Origin: Brasenia schreberi
Taxonomy: Eukaryota; Streptophyta; Magnoliopsida; Nymphaeales; Cabombaceae
Assembly: GCA_036023115.1 (NCBI GenBank)
Contig: JAYKKT010000041.1
Span: 2,446,501 to 2,510,500, forward strand
DNA: 64,000 nt
Reading direction: 5' to 3'
Numbering within the stretch: the stretch's first letter is position 1; each line of letters begins with the position of its first letter. Made by a program: the position numbers and the translations under genes. Under the pieces are notes generated by a model. The model was not told the origin of the DNA. It ran no database searches and saw only the letters and a list, made by a program, of their open reading frames with translations. Shown in pieces: positions 11,515-23,700 of this stretch.

Positions 11515-11985
11515 GACAACAACTAAGTCTTTTCTTATGATACATGGGGCGGCTACATGAATTATCTTTTCATAGAAGCCAGTGTGATGATAATAATTAT
11601 CATAAACTATTATTTTTTATTATTTCTACTTTTTTATCTTTTTCTTCTTTTTTTAAAATATTTTTACATTTTAATTTCTCGTATCTTTTATCATAGTTTT
11701 TTAAACATCTTTTTACATTTTCAAACTATTTTTAACATTTTTTCTCATTTTATCATCTTCCTTTTATGATCACTCATTCATTTCAACATCTTCACCGCTG
11801 TCTTAGAGACATAAACCATAACTTTTGTAATTGTTGTTACGTAATATTTATCTTTCAATAGTATGTTCTTGATATACATATTTATTTTAACCAACTTACA
11901 TTGATTATATGAGTAACATCTTAACAATTTTTATATCACTCTATAAAACGGATATTGAGTATTTAAAACGCATATGATATTACAT
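11515..11985 (-). mobile_element. Old RTE non-LTR retrotransposon relic
   Basis: The plus strand starts with the antisense of the RTE 3' end (caacgacaacaactaag, then ggcggctacatgaatt). It continues with diverged antisense of the C-terminal RTE ORF (cactcattcatttcaacatcttc and taatatttatctttcaa, compared with 43715-43840). The middle is AT-expanded. It is the most diverged RTE copy in the window. Confidence 0.5.
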
Positions 11986-12357
11986 AAATTGTTCACCAGA
12001 TCCAAAAAAAATTAACTGAGGAAGTTCGATATCATAGACTCATAGTTCAACGAAAATGCTTTACATTCTTCATTAAAGGTATGGCTCGGGATCGAAACTG
12101 ATTGGGATCTGAATAGATAAATGATCCTCAAACTTCGACATTTTTGTTGTGGTTGTTATCGTCAATGTAGTATCACAATAAACAGAATCGGCGAAGAAAG
12201 GAATTAAGTAAAGTTGTCAACTTGCCATGCTGCTTCCGTTCAGCTAGCATGGAAAATTGCCACGTATATCGAAAGGATATTCTAGTTGATCGACGATCAC
12301 TTGTCATTTCATATGGCGACAATATCAGAAACAAAACAGCAATTTCATGCTTGTTGT

Positions 12358-12359
<2 letters not shown>
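11986..12359. other. Intergenic, nothing recognised
   Basis: No gene or repeat recognised. Confidence 0.35.

Positions 12360-12395
<36 letters not shown>
12360..12395. repeat. (AT)n microsatellite
   Basis: About 18 AT units. The following 140 bp (aaaagtacatgtatac..., agaatctctctttctctc) has motifs in common with the AT-rich element D at 6240. Confidence 0.9.
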
Positions 12396-12398
<3 letters not shown>

Positions 12399-12860
12399 AG
12401 AAATAGTGGTATATGAGATACCATAATTAGATGCTATCAAATTCAAGTCAAAGATGATTGAGATTTAAAATTTATAAAATAAAAAGTACATGTATACTTT
12501 TGAAAGCTAATACTTTTAACTAAGTGTGCTAGTACATGCGAGAATCTCTCTTTCTCTCTTCTCTTTCAATATGTATAGTGTTTGGATCTTGCCTTACGAG
12601 CGATGCTTTGTATTCGACCATTGTTTGTCCATGGTATGAGTGTAACAAGGATGTCCTCATGCTCTCAAAAAACACAAGATTGTATTTTCCTATATATAAA
12701 ACGTTCATATCTAATTTGGCCCAGATAGGTTGGCAAAATATTGTGCTTATAATGATGTATTGACTTCAATTCTCAATATAAATACTTGAATTTTCTGCTG
12801 AATCCAGTTCGTGAGACATGACTGTACCTGACGCTTTCAAACATAATCAAATCAAGCTCT

Positions 12861-13055
12861 AATTCTGCTCGTGTAAGGGATCAACTCTTGTATGACTCGT
12901 ACCACGCCCGGATAAAGGAGGAGGGTTGCGTTAGGCTTTCGACAGTCATTATAAAACTTTGTCGGACTTATTTACTATGGATTCTAGTAGAAACCAAGAA
13001 TCCATGTAGCCGACCCCATCTAGTATGGGAAAAGTCTTAGTTATTGTTGTTGTTA
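12861..13055 (+). mobile_element. Mini-RTE (RTE 5' end fused to RTE 3' end), copy A
   Basis: The first ~125 nt match the extreme 5' end of the full-length RTE at 53531-56757: aattctgctcgtgtaaggg against aactccgcccatgtaaggg, then cccggataaaggaggagg and aactttgtcgga. At about 12993 the sequence jumps to the RTE 3' end (gaaaccaagaatccatgtag, then tatgggaaaagtcttag) and finishes with a TTG-rich tail. There is no room for an ORF, and the ~3 kb RTE interior is missing. No clear target duplication was found for this copy. Confidence 0.75.
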
Positions 13056-13151
13056 ATGCTTTTTTTCTGTTTTGAACGACTTAAGACTCAAACCAGAATT
13101 GAAACTGACTCGGTCTCAGTTCGCTTTTGTTTGTGGTTCCAATTCTGGTGT

Positions 13152-13562
13152 CTAGGGTAATGTAGCATGACTACCGACGTACATGGGCTAGCTGAGCACC
13201 TCATTGGTGCGGCAAAGTGGAAAGAATTGTCATGCATCTAAAGCACGCTTGGTAGCAATGGTGGATCTACATGGAGGGGTAGAGGCGGTCGCCTCCCCTT
13301 AAAATTTAAAATTTTACCGTGAAACCTATGTTTTACGGTGAATATATGGTTGAGATTCATACTTTACCCCCTTAACAGGATGACCTCCAACACTATTTTT
13401 TAGATCCAATCTAACAGGATGACCTCCAACACTATTTTCTAGATCCAATCTAGGTTCATGTAACATGCACTACCAACCAATATGGTCTAGCTGAACAACT
13501 CATAGGTGCACATGACAAAGTGAAAAGAATCGTCCAGGCATCCGAAGCACTCCTGGCAGTAT
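13152..13562. repeat. Direct duplication flanking a MITE
   Basis: 13152-13255 and 13450-13562 are diverged direct repeats (gactaccgacgtacatggg... against cactaccaaccaatatgg...; aagtggaaagaattgtc against aagtgaaaagaatcgtc). They enclose the MITE at 13256-13449. Confidence 0.55.
13256..13449 (+). mobile_element. hAT-like MITE, CAATGGYGGATCTACA family
   Basis: Starts caatggtggatctaca and is homologous along its length with 26847-27012 (gtgaaacctatgttttac, gaatatatggttgagattca, cccccttaac). The right end contains a 39-bp tandem duplication (aacaggatgacctccaac...). No clean target duplication was found. Confidence 0.5.
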
Positions 13563-13975
13563 CTGTGACAACCAAGTCAGCCAAAGACCCGGCAGTCTCA
13601 CAGGTAACTGACAAAGATAAAGACCATCTGCCATTAGAGAGTTATTGACCGACCAGCTTAAGTAATTTATTCTCATCACAAAAGTATGTAAATATAAATA
13701 TATATAGAGAGAGAGAGAGATGGCAGAGGGTCCCATGGAAATGCTATAACTGTGGGACACATGAAAACAGTATGTCTCATGTATTAATAACCCCCATGGT
13801 GGCCGAGGTTTAAAGCTGACTGTCAATGGGCTCAAAGCATGGAGAGTTATTGTGAATATGAACGTCGAGAGGTACTGTCACCATTAGAAGCCTGTAGCAG
13901 ATGTTGGTCTATCAATATTTCACGTACTCATGAAGTGACCTTCCAATGTGAGCCAGCCTCTCAGTTTCAATCAAC
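13563..13975. other. Intergenic, nothing recognised
   Basis: Includes a short GA microsatellite near 13707. The minus-strand open frame across 13500-13835 has no recognisable domain. Confidence 0.35.
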
Positions 13976-13979
13976 CTAG

Positions 13980-14112
13980 TCGGTGAGTAAATGACATGGA
14001 TGTGGAATTTATTTTATTTTTTTAGAAAATTATCAAAAGCATTCCGCTCGGTCAGTAAATGACATGGATGTGAAATTTCTTTTATTTTTTTAGAAAATTA
14101 TCAAAAGTTTAA
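13980..14112. repeat. Tandem duplication of about 70 bp
   Basis: The sequence agtaaatgacatggatgtg through attatcaaaag occurs twice in direct orientation with few differences. Confidence 0.75.
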
Positions 14113-14118
14113 CTTAGT

Positions 14119-14307
14119 GAGTACGTTCCGCAATGTAAGGGATCACTCTTGCAGGATCACTTCTAAGTATGAAAAAAGAAAGAGGTTGCATAAAACTTTG
14201 TCGAACTTATTTATCATGAATTCTACAAATTATAATAGGATTTGATAAAAGCTTAGAATACATGTAGCCAACCTCGTCTAATATAGAAAAAAGCTTAGTT
14301 ATAGTCC
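14119..14307 (+). mobile_element. Mini-RTE copy B
   Basis: Same composite architecture as 12861-13055: RTE 5' end (cgttccgcaatgtaaggg, then gatcactcttgcagg and aactttgtcgaact) joined to the RTE 3' end (agaatacatgtagccaacc, then aaaaagcttagtt). It is flanked by a 15-bp near-perfect duplication, aaagtttaacttagt (14104-14118) and aaagtttaatttaat (14308-14322), as expected for target-primed reverse transcription. Confidence 0.75.
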
Positions 14308-14516
14308 AAAGTTTAATTTAATTTAGTTTCATTTCGATGATGATGTCATATATTGGAATGTTATATATAAAGAGAGAGAGAGACCATCACCTACAAATGC
14401 ATGACCCTATAAGTTGTAGAAATATAAAGGACAAAACGTTGCCTCCAAGAAGCAAACTCAATGCGTGAACGCTTAGTGTCAAGGAATGCGTGACAGAATA
14501 TCTCTCTCTTTCTCTC

Positions 14517-14521
<5 letters not shown>

Positions 14522-14597
<76 letters not shown>
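14522..14597. repeat. Compound (CT)n(AT)n microsatellite
   Basis: About 16 CT units followed by about 22 AT units. Confidence 0.95.
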
Positions 14598-15514
14598 TCA
14601 TTAAGCCTCCATGCACCTTTCCAAAAACAACACACAATAAGAAGAGCGACGTGAAGAAACATACTAAATATTGGATGCCTTCAATGAACATGATATAATA
14701 TATATTATTTCAATCATATCAACTATACTTCTTAACCTGGTTGCCCATGTTAATATTATGGGAGTCTCTCGATCTGCCATTATATATGATTGTTAGTTTG
14801 CAAAGATTTTCAAGTATGCATTCGTGTACTTCTGTTAGATGCATCCACCATTCTAACTTAACTAAGCTATATTTGTCACAACATGCCTTTTGTCCTTTCA
14901 CTAGATGCAGTTTATGTATGTTTTTCCTTATGACTTTGAAGACCATCGGGGGCACCTTCTTATAACTTCTTTATGGACTCTTTTAATTTAATTGCATAGT
15001 TTCATTTATCTTGTTCTACTTGGTCCACCAATTGGAATGACATATACATGTGACAGCAATCATACCAGGAAGACGCTCATGTAAGTTCCAGCTATAAGCT
15101 AATTAGAGAGAGAGATTTTACTACTATCAAAAGCCAATTTTGTTTCAGAATCCAATTTGTACGTATAAACGATCAGCATGATAATGTCTCAGATCAACCA
15201 ACCATTATTATACGAGATCTGAGAGATAATGATCGAATAAAAGGATTTGGAAGAACGACTTAGTTCCTCTTTCATAAAATAACCATGGAAGATAAGAATC
15301 GGACCAAGTTTGACAGATCAAGTTAAAGAAATCAAAGAAACTTTTTTTTCTCAGGGAATCTCGAGGAGTATATGTGTCTGAGAGAGAGAGAGAGAGGCCG
15401 CTGTGCATCAATTGTCTGACATGTAAATTTGATAAAAGGGGTAGCATTGGCTTTATGCTGCGGTTGGGAAATCCACTAGATCGAATGAAGAAATCTTTTC
15501 TCTGTGAAGGAGGT
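14598..15514. other. Intergenic, nothing recognised
   Basis: Open frames of 70-80 codons on both strands show no domain and are not supported as genes. Confidence 0.35.
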
Positions 15515-15890
15515 GGAATCCACTCAAGGTTCTGAATAAATGGATATGAATTTGAACGCTACTAAATTACGTATCATAAGTTCTCAAGACTGAGCATTTT
15601 CAAACACGGAAAAGATCACATCCACAGTAGATTCAGCCGGACATGACCAACTTCGACAGCCTCGTCTCGCCGGCCAGAGAGACAAGGCGAAACTGTTACA
15701 AAGGCAGCAGGGAATGGATCAGCTTCAGTTGCTTATACAACAGGGAACTAATCCACACAAGGTTCAATCTGAAAAAATGGATATGAATTTGGGTGCTACT
15801 AAGTTATGTATCGCAAGTTCTCAAGACTGCATCTTCAAACACGGAAAAGAACGCATCCACTGTACGTTCAGCCGGACATGACCGGCATCG
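15515..15890. repeat. Direct repeat pair of about 140 bp
   Basis: 15515-15655 and 15747-15885 are diverged direct copies. Shared blocks are atggatatgaatttg, agttctcaagactg, caaacacggaaaaga and ttcagccggacatgacc. A 90-bp unrelated stretch separates them. No known element was recognised. Confidence 0.7.
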
Positions 15891-16173
15891 CAACCAAATA
15901 AACCAAAGAAATCCAGTCCTAAGGCCGCTTGAGGAAAAGCCGAAAAGAACAATCACAACGCAAAAGAGCACGACCATCTTTGCTCTCAATTACCAATGCC
16001 TTGTACTACATATTGGGTTTGTTACTTATTGACGTGAAAGAACACAAAAATTTATGAAAAATGCGACACTGACACAGTAAAGCCCTCCATTGCGTGTTTG
16101 ACTACAAACCCTTTGATTCATGTTGTATAGTTGAAACACAATAACGCATCATCAGCATACGAAAGATATGCCC

Positions 16174-16403
16174 TACACATTTCCGGTTCCAAACTATCGG
16201 TTCCGGTTTGAGTTCAAAACTGTCTTGAACCAATAATTTTATAAAAAAATTATTTTTTATAAGAAATTTGTTAAATACGAGAACCCTCGGTTCCGGTTTG
16301 CTAAAGGGTGAAACCGAAACTGTCGGTTCCAACTCCAACTGGTTTTTGACCCAGTTCAGTTCCGATTGGAACCGTTGAGTTGGTTCAAAACCGATCATGT
16401 CTA
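16174..16403. repeat. GGTTCCGGTTT-type hAT-like MITE remnant
   Basis: Ends look like degenerate inverted repeats: left tacacatttccggttcc, right read inversely tagacatgatcggtttt. The subterminal regions are packed with ggttcc/ccggttt motifs, and the centre is AT-rich. The same composition recurs at 20640-20962, 28269-28609, 29230-29430 and 49930-50290. Target duplication was not clear here. Confidence 0.4.
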
Positions 16404-17330
<927 letters not shown>

Positions 17331-17762
17331 ATAAGTATATTGTTAGTCAAGAGACCTAATTAAAGCTCTATGTATATCTATAATAGTTACTGTTTATTTG
17401 TAAGCTAGAAATGCTAGAAGAGGCCAACTTACTCACTTTATGCAGTGTGTCATACCTCGAGGAAGATGAGAGTAAACATAACATGCTCAGTTAGAGGCAT
17501 TGGATCCCTTGTCCTAACAAATTCGGTTCACTGATACAAACAATTTTGGTACAAGTCAAAATTCATTTCGAATCTGATCCCTTGACTCCTCCAGTCACCA
17601 CCTGCGTTTACTTCCAAGAGAGTTCCTTGTCAAATAAAAGAAGAATAAATAAGTAAAAAGAAAATCCTCAAAAGAAGATGCAGTAAATGTGGCTGAGAAA
17701 AGCTATAATAAACTGTTGTCCTCTATAGTACAGATATCGTATTCTCAAGTTTGGTTTTATGT

Positions 17763-17764
<2 letters not shown>
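17331..17764. other. Intergenic, nothing recognised
   Basis: No gene or repeat recognised. Confidence 0.35.
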
Positions 17765-17806
<42 letters not shown>

Positions 17807-17820
17807 ATGTGTGTGTATTT
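17765..17820. repeat. (AT)n(GT)n microsatellite
   Basis: AT units followed by GT units with minor interruptions. Confidence 0.9.
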
Positions 17821-17885
17821 ATATGTATATGTGTATGTTAAACTAGACATGCAACGTGGATCAACCTTATTCTCATAGCCACTTA

Positions 17886-18102
17886 CATTAGTGGATCTAC
17901 ATTGAGGCGATGTTGGGTAGCCACCCCACCGAAAATTTGGAAAACAAATGGAAAATTTACACTCCACGATTGAATTTTTGGCTATTATACAACCTTCGCC
18001 CCACCTTAAATGGTTGAATTTCACCTCAGCCCACAAAAAATTTCCCCACCTTAAATGGTTGAATTTCATCTCAGCCCACAAAAAATTCTACATCTGCCAC
18101 TG
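17886..18102 (+). mobile_element. hAT-like MITE, CAGTGGCGGATCTA family
   Basis: The left end cattagtggatctaca and the inverse of the right end, cagtggcagatgtaga, form an imperfect terminal inverted repeat. The right half holds a tandem duplication of about 46 bp (cccaccttaaatggttgaa...). No matching 8-bp target duplication was found. Confidence 0.45.
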
Positions 18103-20635
18103 AACATGGGTGACGATTGTTTCTTACTACAATGTGAAGATACTTGAGGAAGAAGAAAACATGAGTAGAGAAACATGAGATGCATCATATGAACATTTCT
18201 TAATTAGTAGTCGACCGATAATTAATGCATGGTTTAGCTTGTCAATACTTTATAATTGATGCAACCAACACATCCTTACAAGGGTGTCAGTGTGCAAAGA
18301 ACATAACGAAGTCAGATTAATGAGCAATTAACACATTTACCTTGTAGAAATGGTGCATATATGCAACCTAGACAAAGGTGCACGAGCGCAAGCAATGGTG
18401 GATCCAAAAATCTTGTATGGTGGGTGTGAATAGCCATGAGGATGTAGCGAACTGTGTATTATAGCCTAAGAATTCAATTGCATACCTTCACCTTCACCTT
18501 CACCTGCAACTTTTCCCTTTCTCATAGACAAAGACAAGATAGGATTAGACAGACCTTATGATTTTTAGTGATTTTCTCTTTTGGTTTCCAAGGAATGGAA
18601 ACCATTTATTCCATTTCTTATGTGCCTTCCCTTGTTATATCAAGTGATTGATCTCTCCTGCCTTCACCTGCAACTTGAGAAAAAAAAAGAAAAACTTTAC
18701 TTTTGTTTCAAGTATTTGTAATATTGGCACTTAGTGGTTTGTGACTTTTTTGACATTTTAGTGACTTGTGGTTTGTCGTTCTGATACTTACTAGTTAACC
18801 CTAACATTATTAAGTTTCTTGACGTAATGTATTATTGCAATGTCATCACAATATCAATACAATTTACTTATTTGTGCTGGCATAGCGCGGCGCTAATGCT
18901 CAAAATAACGTAGAGATGATGCATGCTACTTTAGCAAAATTAAGTGGCATCATCTGTTGACAACAAAATGTCAAAACAATACTAACTACTAAACATCCAA
19001 ATGAAACCATGTACTACTAAGCTTTAATTTTGCAAATCATAAGATACAAAAGTAAAGTTTTTCTTAGCAAAAACAAAGTTGATTCGATGGGGCACCTACA
19101 ATATAAGAAGCATCTACAACTTATGACAAGTTAAAAAAAATGTCATCTTCATCTTGTAAAGGACAAAACAATGTCATCTTCATCTTGTAAACTTTTTCTT
19201 GCATTAAATCACAACCGTCCTTTGATGAAACCTGATGGTCATGGTTTGATGTGTGGAGGTTTGTCCATCCTATCATCAGTTTGGAGGAAGGGCATAATGA
19301 GCTGAGCTAGAGACTTCTTTGTAGCTAATCTCTACACTCTTCATCCATGGCCTGTCTAATTTAGAGGCCTCGTTTACAACCACTACCTCTGCCTTACAAT
19401 TTGTAGGGTAGGGTCTTATTTTGATTTGTTTCTTTTCCGTTGTATTTTTAAATTAATTAAAAACTTCTTAAAAGTACCACATTGTTCGGCCTTTCTTCCA
19501 TCTTTGTAATTTGAAAGGTTCTTTGGGTTGTCTCATGGATTTTATCATTTATCACGTCACATCACTTGTCATGTAAGCTTATATGAGTTGATCAAGATGT
19601 TATGTCATTTTTCACGTCAATTTCACCAACTGTGTGAGTAGCTCCACTTATGTTCATTATTATATTAAATAATAACTAATATTAAGTTTATATGTTAATG
19701 AATATTAAATGTTAACCTTAATATTACTAGTTATTCATGTCAAATTTAGTAATACTAAATTCCATATTAAATTAATTAAGTGATATTCATTAAACATTTT
19801 TTCGTAATTTATTAGATATAATTTTCATATTTAATTATTAATACTCATTTAGTATTATTTTATTTATACTTAATAATTGATTAATAATAAATTCAAATAT
19901 CAATGAATATTAAATATTAAACTTAATATTATTATTTAATATGTGTTAGATTTAATAGTAACTCATTTAAGATTAAAATTTAAATATTTTAGTAAAGATT
20001 TCTCACTGTTAATAAAAAATAAAATTTTAGTAAAAAATTTATATAATTGCTATTCATACACCTCACTTTATTAAATACACACCTTTTTTTTAAATACTGA
20101 AATTACCCCACCCCATACACTTTCTCTCACTCTTCTCACATCTAATCAATGTTAACAACAACAATATAGGCATTTTCCTTCCACCTTCGTGGGTACGCTT
20201 ACGTATAACCTTTTATCCCTTGTTTAGCCGGCTTTTTATATCACCAACCCTAAATCTATTTATTTCCTTCATTTTTATTACTTTGGATATATTTTTAACT
20301 GTATTCACCCTCCAAACAACTGTTTTGTGCATATTATTCAAAGCATTCAATCAATCTAACAAAGAATCATACAAAAAATTGATCCAAAAATCAAGATTCG
20401 TAGACATCTTTAATCTATCAAAATAGAGGGTGTATGTTTAGTAAAAACTGGTGTATGTACAGTAACACCCAACTTTTAATGTAGAAATGAAGCTATCAAT
20501 TTCTTGATTACATGTAAAATTTATCACATGAAAAAAAATCCTCCTCCTGTGATCTATTCAAATATGGTTCTTACCTTTCCGAGGCAACAATCTGTTATAA
20601 ACACAAAGAATCCATCTTTTATTCAAATACGGTTT
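18103..20635. other. Long AT-rich intergenic region
   Basis: No gene recognised. 18395-18460 starts caatggtggatccaaa, a possible MITE end. 19141-19190 is a 26-bp tandem duplication (tgtcatcttcatcttgtaaa). 19660-20060 is very AT-rich. The frame at 20220-20426 has no recognisable domain. Confidence 0.4.
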
Positions 20636-20962
20636 GATGTTTTTAAAAATCACACTGGAACCCTAAAGGAAACCAATGGAAAACCGATCAGTCAAAACCG
20701 ACAGTTTTGAATCGCCTAAGTTTGGGTACGGTCCACCCTCCTCCCCCCCTTTTGGTTTCTGCCATAGAGGTCCTCATACAGTCTCATGATGATAGAGGCT
20801 GATAAAAAAAATTATTATTATATATAATATATTATATTTTAAAAAAATTAAAGTTTCAAATTTATTTATTAGTTTTGATCGGTTTTAAACTAAAACCGGA
20901 ACCACCTTGAGCCAGTTTGGTTACAGTTTAAGGTTCCGAAGAAACCGGAACCAGACATGTCT
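20636..20962. repeat. GGTTCCGGTTT-type hAT-like MITE remnant
   Basis: Motifs ccgatcagtcaaaaccgaca, gatcggttttaaac and gaaaccggaaccagacatgtcta surround an AT-rich core. The right end (…catgtcta) matches the ends at 16403 and 28609. The left end is uncertain. Confidence 0.4.
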
Positions 20963-21577
20963 ACGTAAGACTCCACCATTCTCATGTGTCTCTCCTTTGA
21001 AATTCCTATTCTTAATAAGGAAGGGTCCAAGACAAAACCCAAATCTTCTTAGTTAGAATAATTAGTATTTAATTAGGAGTTTTGTTTTTCAAGTTTGGTT
21101 CTGTTCTAGGGTCAACCAGAAACAAAATCAACCTAATAAGTTCTCAACCCTGTGAAACCAAACCAAACCAAACCATACTAAATCATCATTTGTTCTGGTT
21201 TTAGTTTCGTTTCTTTTTATGGTTCACCATGTTTTAGTGTGCCATAACACTAAACTTATAGTGTATAATGCATAATTAGAGAAGTTGGTGTGTGCAAACC
21301 TTGCAACCCAATACTAATGAATCTTGACAGTTAGATCAAGAGAAATGTTAAGATTCGAAAGTAAAAATTAAAATTAAAATGCAAAGGTTATTTTTTTCAA
21401 AAATCAAAAGGTATTTTTCACTTTTTATTCAAAATAAAATTTAAAAACCACTTTTATCACTGGACATCACCATCAAGAAAGTAATTTGTGTTTCCAGCTT
21501 CTGTGTATAATCAACTTAAACTTAGTGAATTAAAGAATAGGTTGTTCGTTTATAAAGTACCATAATACAAGAACCAC
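20963..21577. other. Intergenic, nothing recognised
   Basis: Contains ggttctgttc/accaaaccaaacc-rich sequence that may be a further fragment of the GGTTCC repeat group. No gene. Confidence 0.35.
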
Positions 21578-21734
21578 ATTGATTATATACTTGATTGTTA
21601 CAGCCTTTAGCATTAACACCCAATAAGTATTAATACCACCCTATATATATGTATATATATATATATATATATATTGATTATATACTTGATTGTTACAGCC
21701 TTTAGCATTAACACCCAATAAGTATTAATACCAC

Positions 21735-21737
<3 letters not shown>
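21578..21737. repeat. 65-bp tandem duplication, apparently identical copies
   Basis: 21578-21642 and 21673-21737 look identical by eye (attgattatatacttgattg ... taataccaccct) with a short AT tract between them. Lack of divergence suggests a recent event. Confidence 0.85.

Positions 21738-21830
<93 letters not shown>
21738..21830. repeat. (AT)n microsatellite
   Basis: About 46 AT units directly after the second copy of the 65-bp duplication. Confidence 0.95.
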
Positions 21831-21833
<3 letters not shown>

Positions 21834-22399
21834 TAGACAGCTTTTTATGGGATTTTTGGAACTAAGACAGGGACTGGGCTAGTTCCGCTTCCACTTCCAG
21901 TTTGAGTCTTAAATCGTTTATTTAAAAAATAGGAAAGAAATTAAAAGAATATACCAAACCACAGGTTTAGGTTCTCGCCCAGTTTCAGTTCCATGGAAGG
22001 TGAAACCAGAATCAAACAAGGTGATCCCCGAATCCACGTCTAATTTAACCGGTTCTGGTTCTAGTTCATTTTTATATATTTAGACCTGAAATTGTTAGAA
22101 AGAGACACCAAAAAAGGGTTTCCCAGGGCTGAAAAATACTTATTTTTATAAGAAATAGTTGTAAAGTGACATCAACATGACTGATCGATCACGTCTCAAT
22201 CGCCTTATCGTCCTGTTGCAGATCACCTTTGAATTTGTCAAAAAGTGAACCAATTGTAGATGATTTTAGAAAGAAAACTTTGGTAAGATCAGCTGTCAAA
22301 ATTGTTCTCATCTCTGTGAAAGAGAAAGCCTTTCATGCGACCTCCACCAAATAAAATGCATTGGTTCCAACGATCAAAGAGCTGCTAGTTTCTCCGCAC
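21831..22399. other. Intergenic, partly GGTTCC-rich
   Basis: 21860-22080 contains agttccgcttccacttcc, gttctcgcccagtttcag and accggttctggttctag, matching the composition of the GGTTCC MITE group. No gene was seen. Confidence 0.35.
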
Positions 22400-22500
22400 G
22401 ATGAGAGATAGGGGGGCGACTAACAAGTGGGGGGTCATGAGTTCGACGCATGGGTCGTGCATCTGGCTTCGGCATCTCCATTGTACCAAAAAAAAGAAAT
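22400..22500 (+). repeat. tRNA-derived SINE, family E
   Basis: Box B-like ggtcatgagttcgacgc is followed by the conserved 3' body tcgtgcatctggcttcggca and an A-rich end. The same body is found at 29500-29595 (-) and 33165-33250 (-). Confidence 0.5.
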
Positions 22501-23033
22501 ATCATATAAACATAACATAAGAATTAGCAAGCTGACAAGGCAAAATTACTTGCTAAGTTTAGCTTGTTGAGTCCATGAGTTATGAGTATAACCAATGAGG
22601 CACGCATGGAAACAAGGCTCGGCTCGTTCAATTTGTCGACTAAATGAGGTGAGCCACAAGCGAAATTATGAATAACTGCCCAAGCTCAGCTCATTTGGCT
22701 CATTTCAAGGCCAACACACACACTTGCACGCATGCATGCACACATACATACACACAAGGTTTCAGTATGCTGCTGATGGTAGCCATGGTAGTTCACACAA
22801 TCGTATCACAAGATTTCTTCTTTCCTTGTTTTCATACCAAAAGACGATATAGCCACGCCTTTCCACTCTAGACGATTGAGAAAATCACTCCCAAGTCGGA
22901 GATAAGATTCGACTTGTCTCGCCCATTTGCTAACACAGAAACACATGATCAATAAGAAACGAACAAGAAGCAAAGAATATATCACAAGAAAACTGATTCC
23001 TCAGCATCATCTCATTTCATATCCACACAACCT

Positions 23034-23034
<1 letters not shown>
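22501..23034. other. Intergenic, nothing recognised
   Basis: Contains gctcagctcatttggctca-type sequence, like the GAGCTC-rich stretches at 26540-26780. No gene. Confidence 0.35.
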
Positions 23035-23097
<63 letters not shown>

Positions 23098-23105
23098 GCA
23101 CACAC
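23035..23105. repeat. Compound (CT)n(CA)n microsatellite
   Basis: About 20 CT units followed by about 14 CA units. Confidence 0.95.
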
Positions 23106-23469
23106 ATTTGATATCCACGCCACATGAAATCTTAACGAGTCAAGCTCAGCACGCATGCCTTCCTTTCCCGTTTCGTGTGCATTTCAAACTTCGGAATGCA
23201 TCTTCTCTTCGTTTCTCCTGTTCGGTATTCTCCAATTTGTGTGTGTCTGTGTGGGGTAGGGCGTGTAATTGACCGAGTGAAGCGTGAGTACATGCAAGCT
23301 GAACTTGACTTGTTAAGAAAATGTTCAGGTCGAGCTTCAATCTTCACGTCAAACTCGAGCTGGAAGTTACTTTTGAACAACTGGAGCTCAGCTCAGTGCG
23401 ACTGTGATTGACTACAGTCGAACTCAGTGAGCTTGAATCAGATGGAGCTCGACTGGGCTCAGGAATTAG
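23106..23469. other. Intergenic, nothing recognised
   Basis: Overlapping open frames on both strands lack recognisable domains. Confidence 0.35.
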
Positions 23470-23700
23470 CTCAAAAATATCCACCGGAGTTTGAGTTTTA
23501 AGTACTCGTCATGACTTGCACAATCTCTCTCTCTCTCTCTCATACTCCACTGGAGTTCATTGAGCAACTTGAGATCAGCTTGAGCTCAAAAGGATCGAGT
23601 GGAGCTTGAGTTTTAAAGTAGCTCTGATCATCACTTGCATCTCTCTCTCTCTCTTGAGTTTCAAGTAGCTCTGGTCATCACTTGCACCTCTCTCTCTGAG
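23470..23700. repeat. Degenerate tandem repeat with CT tracts
   Basis: Three diverged units share gagttttaa(a)gtagctctg, atcacttgca and a (CT)n tract (starts near 23488, 23605 and 23656). Confidence 0.6.

Noticed and set aside
17668..18081. 137-codon minus frame
   Set aside because: Runs through an AT/GT microsatellite and a MITE with an internal duplication; no domain.
20220..20426. 68-codon hydrophobic frame
   Set aside because: Located in a long AT-rich repeat-poor region with no recognisable family; hydrophobicity follows from base composition.
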